Source of the DNA: JBPRGH01 sp051418055
GTDB lineage: Bacteria > Bacteroidota > Bacteroidia > Cytophagales > Cyclobacteriaceae
Direction of reading: 5' to 3'
Length of the DNA: 64,000 nucleotides
NCBI GenBank assembly: GCA_051418055.1
Contig: JBPRGH010000044.1
Location: forward strand, 1 to 64,000
Position numbers and translations under genes: made by a program. The notes below the pieces were generated by a model. It saw only the letters and a program-made list of their open reading frames with translations, did not search any database and was not told the DNA's origin. Positions 33,639-43,158 of the stretch are shown piece after piece. The first letter of the stretch is position 1, and every line of letters starts with the position of its first letter.

Positions 33639-34646
33639 ATGATTCCGAAGGGATTAAGATATGTGTCGGGGGAAGAGAAGGGGATCCTTAGGAAAAAAAA
33701 GGGAAGAGGATTTATTTATCTTGATTGTGATGATTGTAAAGTGGAAGATCATAAGATTTTAAACCGTATAGATGAATTAGTAATTCCTCCAAATTGGGAA
33801 AGAGTCTGGATATGTGAAGACCCCACAGGTCATCTTCAGGCAACAGGATATGATGAAAAAGGCAGGAAACAATACCTGTACCATGAGGATTTTATAGAGT
33901 ACCGGCAGAAAGAAAAATATGATAAGATATATGAGTTTGGAAGGCTTCTGCCAACTATACGTGGAAAAGTACAGCGGGACATGAAGAAAGAAGGGTGGCC
34001 AAAAGAAAAAGTGATAGCGCTTATCATAAAAATTATGGATGAGTTTCATTTTCGTATTGGCAGTGATCACTATAGAAATGAGAATGAAACCTATGGTATT
34101 ACAACTTTAAGAAGAAAACACCTGACGAAAAAAAAAGGAAAAATAGAATTTGAATATAAAGGAAAAAGTGGCCGATACCGAAAAATCAGTATTACTAATC
34201 CAAAAGTAAAAAAATTAATCCGTGAAACTTCAGAGCTTCCCGGCTATGAGATATTCCGCTATATTGATGAGGAGGGAAAAAGCCGGAGAATACAGTCACA
34301 GGATGTAAATGAATATATTCAGGAAATTGCTAATGAAGATTTTACCGCAAAGCATTTTAGAACCTGGGGAGGAACGGTAGCTGCTGTAGAGGAAAAGGAA
34401 GAAGCGAAAAAAGAAATAAAGGAAAATCCGAGAAAAAAGCTTGAGACTGCTGTAGTAAGGCGTGTCGCAGAGCGGTTGGGAAATACTGTCTCCACCTGTC
34501 GCGAATATTATATCCACCCGGATGTACTGGAAACAGTGGTAGAAGATAAAGAGGTTACTGTACGTGATGATGAATATGCTGATATAAAATATTCCCACCT
34601 GTTGAAACAAACAGAGAAGAAAGTTTTAAAAATGATAGAAACTTGA
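33639..34646 (+). CDS. DNA topoisomerase IB
   Basis: The 335-residue protein shows the type IB topoisomerase/tyrosine-recombinase fold. It has an N-terminal domain (LVIPPNWERVWICEDPTGHLQATGYDEKGRKQYLYH) and a catalytic part with FRIGSDHYRNENETYGITTLRRKH, KHFRTWGGTVAA, and a terminal STCREYYIHPDVLE that should hold the active tyrosine. It relaxes supercoiled DNA by nicking one strand and joining it to tyrosine. It overlaps the DUF2254 gene by 4 bp (TTGA), using a TTG start for the latter. Stress-linked placement is plausible for DNA topology control under desiccation or salt. Confidence 0.92.
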   Translation: MIPKGLRYVSGEEKGILRKKKGRGFIYLDCDDCKVEDHKILNRIDELVIPPNWERVWICEDPTGHLQATGYDEKGRKQYLYHEDFIEYRQKEKYDKIYEFGRLLPTIRGKVQRDMKKEGWPKEKVIALIIKIMDEFHFRIGSDHYRNENETYGITTLRRKHLTKKKGKIEFEYKGKSGRYRKISITNPKVKKLIRETSELPGYEIFRYIDEEGKSRRIQSQDVNEYIQEIANEDFTAKHFRTWGGTVAAVEEKEEAKKEIKENPRKKLETAVVRRVAERLGNTVSTCREYYIHPDVLETVVEDKEVTVRDDEYADIKYSHLLKQTEKKVLKMIET

Positions 34647-35977
34647 AAAAGTTAAAACATTTTATAAATAGAAGTTATCGTACAATAATCAGTAGTATAG
34701 CTTTTTATCCATCCTTAATGGTATTCCTTACCATTGCTTTCGCAATTTTCATGCTTTACTTTGAATATTCTTCAACCAGTGAGGAAATGAAGGAATTTTT
34801 AGAAGTGGCATTGGTAACTAATGCTGAAAATGCCCGGATGATATTAGGGACTATTGTTGGGGGTATTATTTCACTCACGGTTTTTAGCTTTTCAATGGTA
34901 ATGGTTGTTCTGAACCGTGCCTCCGCTACCTTATCCCCCAGAGTAATACCAGGAATAATATCCCGTAAATTCCATCAGATAGTATTAGGCTTTTACTTAT
35001 CTACTATCATCTATTCCCTGATGCTTATGATAAATATAAATGCTGTTGAAAAGGGAATGGAAGTTCCTGCTTTAGGGATACTTTTCGGAATGGTTGTAGC
35101 TATCGCAAGTTTAGGGCTTTTTGTATATTTTATTGATTCTATTTCCAAATCTATCCAGGTAGATAATATCCTTTACGATATTTTTAAGAAAACCAGGAAC
35201 CAATTAAATGATTTTTATACCAGTACAAAAGACCTGGTGGATAAAGAAATTTCCGTAGCGGAATGGTACCCATTGAAATCACCCGGTGCAGGATATTTTA
35301 ATGATATTGAAACTACTGGATTATTAAACTTCTTAAAAGAAAAAGATTTAAAACTTAAACTTAATTTTACAAAAGGCTTCTTTATACCTAAAGGATATCC
35401 TTTTGTTTCTGTCAACAAGGATATTTCAAAAGAAAGAGAAGTAGTTAAAGAACTTTTTGATTTTATTGAACTTGAAACAGAAGAGCATCTAAGGGATCAT
35501 TTTAATTTTGGCTTTAAACAGATAACTGAAATAGCTGTAAAAGCCCTAAGCCCTGGTATAAATGATCCGGGCACTGCACATAAAGCACTGGATCTGCTTA
35601 CCATTCTTTTTAGAACAAGAATAGAATTGCCAGATTGCAATGTTAAAAGAGATAATAATTATGATGTGCGGATTATCCGGAAAGAGTGGCCGGTAGATCA
35701 TATGCTTTTTCAAAATATTGGGGCAATACGTGAATATGGAAAAAAAGACATTTCCGTAATGATCAACCTGTTGAATTTTGTAAAGAATTTAATGTATGCA
35801 GATAAGAAGAATGAGTATTCAAAAGTGTTAATTGAACAAGCTGACAGTATAATACAGGATGTAGAAAATAATAACAGGAATTTTATGGACCGTAAGGTTT
35901 TTAATGTGACTTTAGAGAAGCTTAATAAAGTATCGGAAAAGAAATTTAGGCCCCTTGAAATTAACAGTAAACCTTGA
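34643..35977 (+). CDS. DUF2254 membrane protein
   Basis: The 444-residue protein has four membrane segments near the N-terminus (SSIAFYPSLMVFLTIAFAIFML; ILGTIVGGIISLTVFSFSMVMVVL; FHQIVLGFYLSTIIYSLMLMI; ILFGMVVAIASLGLFVYFI) and a long soluble C-terminal region (EIAVKALSPGINDPGTAHKAL). This matches the DUF2254 family, whose function is unknown. The only start near the conserved N-terminus is TTG at 34643, which overlaps the topoisomerase stop (TTGA). Confidence 0.82.
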   Translation: MKKLKHFINRSYRTIISSIAFYPSLMVFLTIAFAIFMLYFEYSSTSEEMKEFLEVALVTNAENARMILGTIVGGIISLTVFSFSMVMVVLNRASATLSPRVIPGIISRKFHQIVLGFYLSTIIYSLMLMININAVEKGMEVPALGILFGMVVAIASLGLFVYFIDSISKSIQVDNILYDIFKKTRNQLNDFYTSTKDLVDKEISVAEWYPLKSPGAGYFNDIETTGLLNFLKEKDLKLKLNFTKGFFIPKGYPFVSVNKDISKEREVVKELFDFIELETEEHLRDHFNFGFKQITEIAVKALSPGINDPGTAHKALDLLTILFRTRIELPDCNVKRDNNYDVRIIRKEWPVDHMLFQNIGAIREYGKKDISVMINLLNFVKNLMYADKKNEYSKVLIEQADSIIQDVENNNRNFMDRKVFNVTLEKLNKVSEKKFRPLEINSKP

Positions 35978-36006
35978 TTTTCACTAATCGATACCTCCTA
36001 TTTTTG
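35974..36006 (+). promoter_or_regulatory. Promoter of paaN
   Basis: TATTTTTG (35999-36006) is a perfect -7 box, with TTG at 35974-35976 (spacing 22, longer than usual). It lies across the end of the upstream DUF2254 gene and about 40 bp before the paaN ATG. Confidence 0.5.
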
Positions 36007-36047
36007 TATATTCGCTAACCAGAAATAAAAATTGAAAATATATCATT

Positions 36048-37709
36048 ATGAGCATTTTTGAAAAACATAAAAATAAACTTGATGAGGCTGTAAAAGCACT
36101 TCATGATCGTAAATTTTATGCTGCTTATCCAGAGTTCCCGGGTGCTTATCCGGAAACAGCAGATAAGGAAGGAAGAGAAAAATATTCTTCCTCTGTAGGG
36201 AAAAAATTTGAGGAGCTAAAACAAAAGGATCCTGAAAACTGGATTGGAGTAGAGGAGTCTCCGTATACACAGGAGCCATTGAATATAAAATACCCTACAT
36301 TTTCTGTAGATACATTAGTTGACAGGGCCGAAAAAGCATTTCATAAATGGAGAAAAGTTTCTCCAAATGATCGTGCTGCACTGTTGGTCGAGTCTCTGGA
36401 GAGAGTAAAGGAAAGGTTTTTTGAAATTGCTTATGCGACAATGCATACTACCGGACAGGGTTATATGATGGCTTTTCAGGCATCAGGACCTCATGCTGCC
36501 GATCGTGCCATGGAAGCTATTGCATCCGGTTATGAGGAGCTTAATCGTTTTCCGAGGCAGGCTACATGGGATAAGCCAATGGGTAAATTTAACCTTAAAA
36601 TAGAAAAGGAGTGGAGGGCTGTACCTAAAGGTATTGGTATGGTAGTAGGCTGCTCTACTTTCCCTACATGGAATTCTGTTCCAGGCGTGTATGCGAGCCT
36701 TGTTACCGGAAATTCAGTGATTGTAAAACCTCATCCAGGAGCTATTTTACCAATGGCTATCTTTGTCGCTGAGATACAGAAGGTGCTGGAGGAGAATGGA
36801 CACCCTGCCGATGCCTGTCAGCTTGCAGTTGATACTTATGACAAGATGATCACCAAAGGCCTTGCTGAGCATGAGAAAGTGAAAATTATAGATTATACGG
36901 GTAACTCATCATTTGGTAGCTACCTTGAAGGGCTCGAAGGTAAAGCTGTCTTTACAGAAAAAACCGGTGTGAATTCGGTGATACTCGATTCGGTAAAGGA
37001 TATAGATAAAGTAGCAGCAAACCTTGCATTTTCCGTTAGCCTTTACTCAGGTCAAATGTGTACTGCACCACAAAATTTTTATGTACCTGCAGGTGGTATT
37101 AAGACCCCGGAAGGTACAGTTACCTTTGATGAATTTGCTCAAAAATTCTCAGAGCAATTAAGTGGCCTGGCCAACAATCCAAAAGCTGGCCCTTTTGTTT
37201 TAGGGGCCATTCAAAATAAAGCTACCTGTGAGCGCGTGGAGCAGGCAAAGGAAATTGCTGATAAGGTATGGCTGGATTCATCAACCATTGAAAACCCGAT
37301 GTTTAAAAATGCCAGGACAACAACGGCTCTGGTAATGGAAGTTGATGCCTCGGATAAGAAGAAATTTAGTACGGAGTTATTCGGTCCTATAGCGCTGCTT
37401 ATTAAAACAAAAGATACTGATCATTCTATTGCTCTTGCACGTGAAATGGCAGAGAAACACGGAGCAATTTCGTGTGGTGCTTATAGTATAGACAAGAAAG
37501 TTAAAGAAAAAATTGCTGATGAGATGGCACTCGCTGCTACTCCTGTATCCTTTAACCTTGTTGGACATATTTATATGAATCAGAATGCCGGCTTCTCTGA
37601 CTTTCATGTTACAGGCGGTAATCCTGCTGGAAATGCGTCATTTACCAATCCTGAATATGTCATTAAACGCTTTACCTGGGTAGGGCACAGAGAGCCTGCT
37701 GAGGCATAA
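36048..37709 (+). CDS. paaN: Phenylacetic acid degradation protein PaaN (aldehyde dehydrogenase family)
   Basis: The 553-residue protein is an aldehyde dehydrogenase-like enzyme with the catalytic cysteine region SGQMCTAPQNFY (Cys338). It has the PaaN-specific N-terminal block FYAAYPEFPGAYPE and EERFHKWR-like FHKWRKVSPNDRAALLVE. NAD(P)-binding features include VVGCSTFPTWNSVPGVYASLVTGNSVIVKPHP. In the Bacteroidota branch the protein lacks the hydratase domain of PaaZ; it is thought to oxidise the aldehyde produced after ring opening of phenylacetyl-CoA. No other paa genes are in the window, so the pathway is not established here. A terminator follows. Confidence 0.88.
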   Translation: MSIFEKHKNKLDEAVKALHDRKFYAAYPEFPGAYPETADKEGREKYSSSVGKKFEELKQKDPENWIGVEESPYTQEPLNIKYPTFSVDTLVDRAEKAFHKWRKVSPNDRAALLVESLERVKERFFEIAYATMHTTGQGYMMAFQASGPHAADRAMEAIASGYEELNRFPRQATWDKPMGKFNLKIEKEWRAVPKGIGMVVGCSTFPTWNSVPGVYASLVTGNSVIVKPHPGAILPMAIFVAEIQKVLEENGHPADACQLAVDTYDKMITKGLAEHEKVKIIDYTGNSSFGSYLEGLEGKAVFTEKTGVNSVILDSVKDIDKVAANLAFSVSLYSGQMCTAPQNFYVPAGGIKTPEGTVTFDEFAQKFSEQLSGLANNPKAGPFVLGAIQNKATCERVEQAKEIADKVWLDSSTIENPMFKNARTTTALVMEVDASDKKKFSTELFGPIALLIKTKDTDHSIALAREMAEKHGAISCGAYSIDKKVKEKIADEMALAATPVSFNLVGHIYMNQNAGFSDFHVTGGNPAGNASFTNPEYVIKRFTWVGHREPAEA

Positions 37710-37740
37710 AAAGAAGCTCGTGATAAGTAAGTAATGGAGA

Positions 37741-37775
37741 GGGTGATCCTTATTTAGAGGATTGCCCTTTTTTAA
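37741..37775 (+). terminator. Terminator after paaN
   Basis: GGGTGATCCT and AGGATTGCCC pair with two mismatches, followed by a T run. Confidence 0.65.
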
Positions 37776-37826
37776 TTTGAAACAATTATTGTTCATGACG
37801 TTTAGTAGTTATATTGATACAAGCAG

Positions 37827-38642
37827 ATGGAAAAAAACCCCCTTCAGGAAGAATTAGCAGAGAAAATTGAGGAGCTGGATGCTCAGAAAGAAGAGCTTAC
37901 GGCTGCCATTGAAAAACTGGTAGAGAAAAACAATGAGCTGACCCGGGTAAATAATGAACTTGAAAAAAGGAATGCAGAAATGGACCAGCTGGTTTACCGG
38001 ACATATCATGACTTAAAATCACCTATTGCATCCATGAATGGCTTAATAGAACTGCTGGATATGGAAAACAGGGTAGAAAAGCTATATCTTGAGAAAATGG
38101 TACTAAGTACGCAAAATATGGATAAGATATTAAAGTCGCTTACTGTTTTTGTACGAAATATCAGGGAAAAAATTATTCCGATAGCATTTGATGCTGAAAT
38201 ATTGCTAAGTAAAATACTTTCTGAGACATCAGAAGCTTATGATATAAGTAAAATTAAAATTGAACAGGAGATCAATAAAAAGATGATATCGACGGATGCC
38301 TTTCGTTTTGAACTTATTCTTTATCATTTGATTTCCAATGCAATAAACTTTCAGGATCCATCATCCAAACAAAAAAGGATAGCGATTTTTATTAACGGTG
38401 ATGATCGAATGAACATATTAAAGATCACAGATAATGGAATAGGGATGCCGGGGGATATCCTCAGTGAAACAGGCAACTTTTTTTACAGAGGCTCGCAGAT
38501 ATCCAAAGGCCTGGGGATCGGACTATATATTGTTAAATCTGCAGTTGAAAAAATAAAAGGAAAAATAAAAATAGAATCTGAAGAAGGAAAAGGAACCACT
38601 GTAAAGGTATGGATACCTGATTTACCAGTGGCTCAATTATAA
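37827..38642 (+). CDS. Cytosolic sensor histidine kinase with N-terminal coiled coil
   Basis: The 271-residue protein lacks membrane segments and sensor domains. It begins with a charged coiled coil (residues 1-50), followed by HisKA with the phospho-acceptor in YHDLKSPIASMNGLIELL (about His64). HATPase boxes follow: N box LIYHLISNAINFQDP-like, then LKITDNGIGMPGD and GLGIGLYIVKSAV. Signals must come from a partner via the coiled coil. No response regulator gene is adjacent, so it is an orphan kinase. It is convergent with the 38649 gene. Confidence 0.87.
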   Translation: MEKNPLQEELAEKIEELDAQKEELTAAIEKLVEKNNELTRVNNELEKRNAEMDQLVYRTYHDLKSPIASMNGLIELLDMENRVEKLYLEKMVLSTQNMDKILKSLTVFVRNIREKIIPIAFDAEILLSKILSETSEAYDISKIKIEQEINKKMISTDAFRFELILYHLISNAINFQDPSSKQKRIAIFINGDDRMNILKITDNGIGMPGDILSETGNFFYRGSQISKGLGIGLYIVKSAVEKIKGKIKIESEEGKGTTVKVWIPDLPVAQL

Positions 38643-38648
38643 CCTCTC

Positions 38649-39071
38649 TTAATGTTCGATGGCTTCATCTAAATCCTTCATATACTTAATATCCATTTGA
38701 TGGAACTTACCACCCGGATATTTTTTACTGATATCTTCTCTGCCAATCTTTACACTATATTGAAAAGTAATATCCTCAGGTAATATTTTTCTGTGTGCTT
38801 TTAATCCCAGGTCATACATTTTTTCTTTCCAGACACTAAAATACCATTCCATTGATGGCTGGTGGAAAACAGTCATATTTCTCTTATCAAAAATAAGCTT
38901 ATCAATATTCTTTTCTTCCACCAGCTCTTCGAGTGTCTTAAAGATCTCTTTGAATTTATTAATGGGGATATAATCTTTTTTTACTATAACTGCGGCGGTA
39001 TTACTTCCTTTTACCATTAATATATCCGCATGCCTAAAGGATTTATAGGTTATTAAAGGATACTTTGTCAA
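38649..39071 (-). CDS. Uncharacterised Bacteroidota protein (140 residues)
   Basis: The protein starts at TTG (39071), since the first ATG would remove the conserved start. It contains the blocks YKSFRHADILMVKGSNTAA, INKFKEIFKTLEELVEEKNIDKLIFDKRN and QPSMEWYFSVWKEKMYDLGLKAHRKILPE. The pattern resembles small STAS/SpoIIAA-like proteins of Bacteroidota, with a mixed alpha-beta fold, but no function is known. It lies between a histidine kinase gene and the GNAT-nitrilase gene, 32 bp after the latter. Confidence 0.6.
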   Translation of the reverse strand: MTKYPLITYKSFRHADILMVKGSNTAAVIVKKDYIPINKFKEIFKTLEELVEEKNIDKLIFDKRNMTVFHQPSMEWYFSVWKEKMYDLGLKAHRKILPEDITFQYSVKIGREDISKKYPGGKFHQMDIKYMKDLDEAIEH

Positions 39072-39103
39072 CTGTAAATTAATCTATAGTTTAAAAAATT
39101 ATT

Positions 39104-40726
39104 TTATCCCTGGTTTGTTGGCAGGTTTTCAGCTTTCTCAGGTTCTTTCTGAGATACCTCCGTAGCTGCACCCTCAGGAGCAAACTTCTTTTTCTTTTTA
39201 GCCGGATCTTTGATCTTAAGAGAATAAAGATCTAACCTTCTGTCTTTTAAATTTCTGACACTTCCATAGTTATGAAGCTCCTTGAGTGAATTAACATCCA
39301 CATCTACTATCAGGGTCATTTCAGTATTAGGAGTTGTTTCTGCTTTTATTCCATTATTTGGAAATGAAAAATCTGAAGGCGTGAATACCGCCGATTGGGC
39401 ATACTGAATATCCATGTTACTTACCCTTGGCAGGTTTCCAACGCTACCTGCAATGACAACATAACATTCATTCTCAATGGCTCTTGCCATAGCACAATTT
39501 CTTACTCTGGTATATCCATTTTGTGTATCAGTGAGGAAAGGGACAAAAAGTATATCCATGCCATCGTCCGCCAACAATCTTGGCAGCTCCGGAAATTCCA
39601 CGTCATAACAGATAAGAATACCTACTTTACCGCAATCAGTGTCAAAAGCACGGATCTCATCACCGCCCTTCATACCCCAGTGGGCCCTTTCATTCGGTGT
39701 AATATGTATCTTTTTATATTCCTCATATGAACCATCTCTCCGGCACAAATAACCCACATTATAGAGTTTGTTATCATGAAGATAAGGCATGCTCCCTGTA
39801 ATTATATTTACATTGTAGCTGATTGCATATTCCATGAATTTTTCCCGAAGCGGTTCAGTGAAATCCGCCAGCTTTCTGATAGCTTCTGCTTCTGTCAGGT
39901 GGTTGTAATCTGCCATTAAGGGGGCATTAAATAACTCCGGAAAGAGAATAAAATCACTTTTATATCCTGAAACCGTATCCACAAAAAATTCTATCTGATC
40001 ACAGATCTCCTCGAGGTTCCGGAAATTTCTCATTTGCCACTGCACTAGCCCCAGCCTGACTACAGATTTAGGCAGATTGATATACTGCTGCTCTTCAGAA
40101 TAGTAAATATTATTCCATTCCAGTAATGTAGCATAGCCCGAAGATTCCTCGTCACCTGGAAGATAATTTTTAAGGATCTTTTTTACGTGAAAATCATTGG
40201 CTATCTGAAAGCTTAATACAGGATCGTGTATTTCTTTATTCTTTACCTTTTCTATGTAGGCACGTGGGGTTAATTCGTCAGAATATTCATTGTAATTTGG
40301 GATCCTTCCTCCGGCAATAATGGATTTTAAATTAAACTGCTCACACAGCTCTTTACGTGCATCATATAAACGCCTTCCCAGACGTAAGCCCCGGTAATTG
40401 GGATCAATGAATACATCAATACCATAAAGTACATCACCTTTTGGATTATGGGTATTAAAGGAGTATTCACCTGTAATTTGCTGATAGGTATGGTTGTCAC
40501 CAAACTTTTTATAATCTACAATAATGGATAAAGCACTTCCTACCACTTTATCGTCTACTACTATACAAAGCTGCCCTTCGGGGAATTTTTCCAGAAGGGA
40601 CCGTATATGTTTTTCTTTCCAGTAAGAGTCTGACCAGTTTTTATAGGCTTCAATCATAGAATTTTTCAATTCCAGATAATCGCCCATTTCAAGATTACGT
40701 AATTCTATTTTTTGTATTTCTTTCAT
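39104..40726 (-). CDS. Bifunctional GNAT N-acetyltransferase / carbon-nitrogen hydrolase fusion
   Basis: The 540-residue protein combines two domains. Residues 1-215 are a GNAT acetyltransferase (LEMGDYLELKNSMIEAYKNW, VVGSALSIIVDYKKFG, VFIDPNYRGLRLGRRLYDARKELC with the acetyl-CoA loop). Residues about 225-500 are a nitrilase-superfamily amidohydrolase with the Glu-Lys-Cys catalytic set in DFILFPELFNAP, YEEYKKIHITPNE and GKVGILICYDVEFPELPRLL. The C-terminus is a lysine-rich tail. Such fusions are conserved in Bacteroidota; the substrate is unknown, perhaps amide removal from a metabolite after acetyl transfer. Start is the ATG followed by KEIQKIELRNLEMG. It lies downstream of a histidine kinase gene on the same strand, 45 bp away. 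Confidence 0.88.
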   Translation of the reverse strand: MKEIQKIELRNLEMGDYLELKNSMIEAYKNWSDSYWKEKHIRSLLEKFPEGQLCIVVDDKVVGSALSIIVDYKKFGDNHTYQQITGEYSFNTHNPKGDVLYGIDVFIDPNYRGLRLGRRLYDARKELCEQFNLKSIIAGGRIPNYNEYSDELTPRAYIEKVKNKEIHDPVLSFQIANDFHVKKILKNYLPGDEESSGYATLLEWNNIYYSEEQQYINLPKSVVRLGLVQWQMRNFRNLEEICDQIEFFVDTVSGYKSDFILFPELFNAPLMADYNHLTEAEAIRKLADFTEPLREKFMEYAISYNVNIITGSMPYLHDNKLYNVGYLCRRDGSYEEYKKIHITPNERAHWGMKGGDEIRAFDTDCGKVGILICYDVEFPELPRLLADDGMDILFVPFLTDTQNGYTRVRNCAMARAIENECYVVIAGSVGNLPRVSNMDIQYAQSAVFTPSDFSFPNNGIKAETTPNTEMTLIVDVDVNSLKELHNYGSVRNLKDRRLDLYSLKIKDPAKKKKKFAPEGAATEVSQKEPEKAENLPTNQG

Positions 40727-40771
40727 TTTTAAATGTTCTGCAGGTATATTAAGGATAAGGATTAGAAAATC

Positions 40772-42961
40772 CTATGCTACAGGAAGGGTAAATTTAAAAG
40801 TAATTCCTTTGTCATCATTGCGTTCTGCCCATATTTCCCCATCATGCTGCTCTATTATTTCCCTGGAAATAAATAGGCCAACACCCAGTCCTGAGCTTAA
40901 AGCATTATCCTTTATTCTATAGAAACGATCAAAAACAGCAGAGAGTTTATTTTGAGGTATCCCTTTGCCTTCATCGGAAACTTCTATAAGCAACTTATCT
41001 TTCTGTTTTTTCAGGTTAATATATATCGGGGAATTAGGCGCATATTTTAAGGAATTAGATATTAAATTATCCAAAACCTGTTCCAGCCTAAAAGCGTTCC
41101 CCCAGGTCTTAAATATTTTAGCTGTTGTATTAAAAATAAATTCCCTTTTCGGATAAAGTTGCTGATAATTCTTAATTATATCATTTACAAACTTCCTGAA
41201 ATTTATTTCTTCTTTATGGAAATCGGCAATTTTTCCGGATTCAACGTTACTCAGGTTTAAAAGATCATTAACAAGCCTGTTGATCCTGTAAGTTGAATTT
41301 AGTGATTTTCCCAGATAAAATTTCAGGTTGTGATACTGGCTTTTTTCTAAAGCATCTTCCATTAACTGTAGATAGCCGGTTAATGAGGTTAAAGGGGTTC
41401 GGAGTTCGTGACTTGCTACATTTAAAAATTCCCCTTTGTTATATTCAAGCATCTTTTGTTCATGAATATTTGTAGCAGTCCCTATCCAGTAATCTATTTT
41501 TTTCTCGCTATTTTTGACAGGTAGCGCTTTGATAAGATGCCAGCAGTAGGTATTGTCTTCAGCATTCAGAAACCGTGCTTCTACTTCCAGGTCCTCCAGT
41601 GTTTCAATGGATTTATTGAACTCCTTCATAGTTTCTTCAATGTCTTCAGGGTGCAGTACTTTCTTCCAACCGTCACCTAAAGCTTCATCAGGGTTCTGCC
41701 CGGTATAATTATACCATCTTTTGTTAAAGTAATCCATTTCTCCATCCGGATCCGCAGTCCAGGCCATTTGTGGAAGTGATTCTATGATCTCATCAAGATG
41801 TGATACTTCTTTTTTTAAGCTTTCTGTCAGCTGGTGCTGAGACATATATTCTTCATGAACATCAATTCCGCTACCGACCCATTTAATGATCTTATTATTT
41901 TTATTTTTTACAGGTAAAAATTTAAAGTTGAACCACCTGTAAGTGCCATCTCTGTGTTTTAACCTGAAATCAGAAACAAAAGTAGTTCCGGTGCTTATAC
42001 TATGTTCTCTTTGTTTTAGTACACGTTGGCGGTCTTCGGGATGGACAAATGTTACCCATTGTGATTTAATTTGCTCCGATGAATATCCGCTGTATGCCAT
42101 TACCTTACTATTGGCATATACCAGTTCTCCTTCTGCATCAGCTGTTATCAGCATGTAGGGAAGCTTTTCAATTAATATATGAAGCTCCTCACTTTGCTGT
42201 TTTATAAGCCGGTCTTTGGTATATGATTCAGAAACATCAATAGCAATGCTGAGGATCTGTTTCTGACCATATATATTTTTACCCAAAGGGGCTGTAAAAA
42301 AATGAAATGTTTTTATTTCACCTGATTTTACCCTTACTTCAAATGTTCCGTCATCTACCCGGCTGGTTATCCCAAAAAGCTTTTTTATAAGGTTATAAAT
42401 ATCCGTGGCTTTATCTTGGTAAGCTTTATTGACCCAATCATCAATGGTAGAAAGATCATTTTCCGTATAACCGGTAATTTCCTTAAAAGTGTTATTTATA
42501 AACGTAATATTCTCATCCTGGGTAAGGATAAGAACAGGTACTGGTATGGCGTTTAAAATATTCTTTATTTCGCTTTTAATATCAAGATGATCATAGGCCT
42601 TTACTTCTTCAATAACCTGATGGACCAGGAAATATGTCTCTTCATCTAATGCTGTTCCTTTAACCTTTACCCATATGAATTTCTGTCCTCGTTCAAGAGG
42701 GTATATCAGTTCAATATCATCAGCATTTTTATATGCCTGGGTAAGTTTTTCTTTAATTCTTTCTTTATGGACAGGCGGTATTTTATTGAAGTAATCTTCA
42801 ACTGTTAATGATAAATCATTGACATTGAAAATATCATGAAGTATGCCACTGATATTCCCGGAATCTAAAGCCCGGTCTACTGTAAATGCCCCAGACCCAG
42901 TCATAGACATCAACCGATGGTATTTGTCATGTGAAGAGATCTTACCTGGATTCTGGCTCAT
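40772..42961 (-). CDS. Multi-PAS sensor histidine kinase
   Basis: The 729-residue protein carries about four PAS/PAC domains: a degenerate first (about 5-110), then about 130-250 (IPVPVLILTQDENITFINNTFKEITGYTE), 260-380 (LPYMLITADAEGELVYANSKVMAYSGY) and 385-505 (LPQMAWTADPDGEMDYFNKRWYNYTG). HisKA follows with ASHELRTPLTSLTGYLQLM (about His517), then HATPase (NLISNSLKYAP, VSDEGKGIPQNK, GLGVGLFISREIIEQHDG). It lacks membrane helices, so it is cytosolic and probably senses redox, light or small ligands. Adjacent genes contain no response regulator. Confidence 0.93.
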   Translation of the reverse strand: MSQNPGKISSHDKYHRLMSMTGSGAFTVDRALDSGNISGILHDIFNVNDLSLTVEDYFNKIPPVHKERIKEKLTQAYKNADDIELIYPLERGQKFIWVKVKGTALDEETYFLVHQVIEEVKAYDHLDIKSEIKNILNAIPVPVLILTQDENITFINNTFKEITGYTENDLSTIDDWVNKAYQDKATDIYNLIKKLFGITSRVDDGTFEVRVKSGEIKTFHFFTAPLGKNIYGQKQILSIAIDVSESYTKDRLIKQQSEELHILIEKLPYMLITADAEGELVYANSKVMAYSGYSSEQIKSQWVTFVHPEDRQRVLKQREHSISTGTTFVSDFRLKHRDGTYRWFNFKFLPVKNKNNKIIKWVGSGIDVHEEYMSQHQLTESLKKEVSHLDEIIESLPQMAWTADPDGEMDYFNKRWYNYTGQNPDEALGDGWKKVLHPEDIEETMKEFNKSIETLEDLEVEARFLNAEDNTYCWHLIKALPVKNSEKKIDYWIGTATNIHEQKMLEYNKGEFLNVASHELRTPLTSLTGYLQLMEDALEKSQYHNLKFYLGKSLNSTYRINRLVNDLLNLSNVESGKIADFHKEEINFRKFVNDIIKNYQQLYPKREFIFNTTAKIFKTWGNAFRLEQVLDNLISNSLKYAPNSPIYINLKKQKDKLLIEVSDEGKGIPQNKLSAVFDRFYRIKDNALSSGLGVGLFISREIIEQHDGEIWAERNDDKGITFKFTLPVA

Positions 42962-43101
42962 GGGAAAATTTACAGATTAAAAAATTAAATAAATATACTT
43001 TGTCTTAATCCACAACAGTTTCAAATCATCAATGTTCACTGATTGGAAGACTAAAAATTAATAATTCGAAATCGTTTTCATTGGCCTGATTAACCATATA
43101 C

Positions 43102-43142
43102 AAAAAAGGCTCCAATGTCTTTACATTGAAGCCTTTTTTATT
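43102..43142. terminator. Terminator downstream of the M16 peptidase gene
   Basis: AAGGCTCCAATGT and ACATTGAAGCCTT pair around a CTTT loop with one mismatch, flanked by A and T runs. Either strand could terminate here; the minus strand M16 gene ends 17 bp away. Confidence 0.85.
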
Positions 43143-43158
43143 CAGATTTATAAATTCA

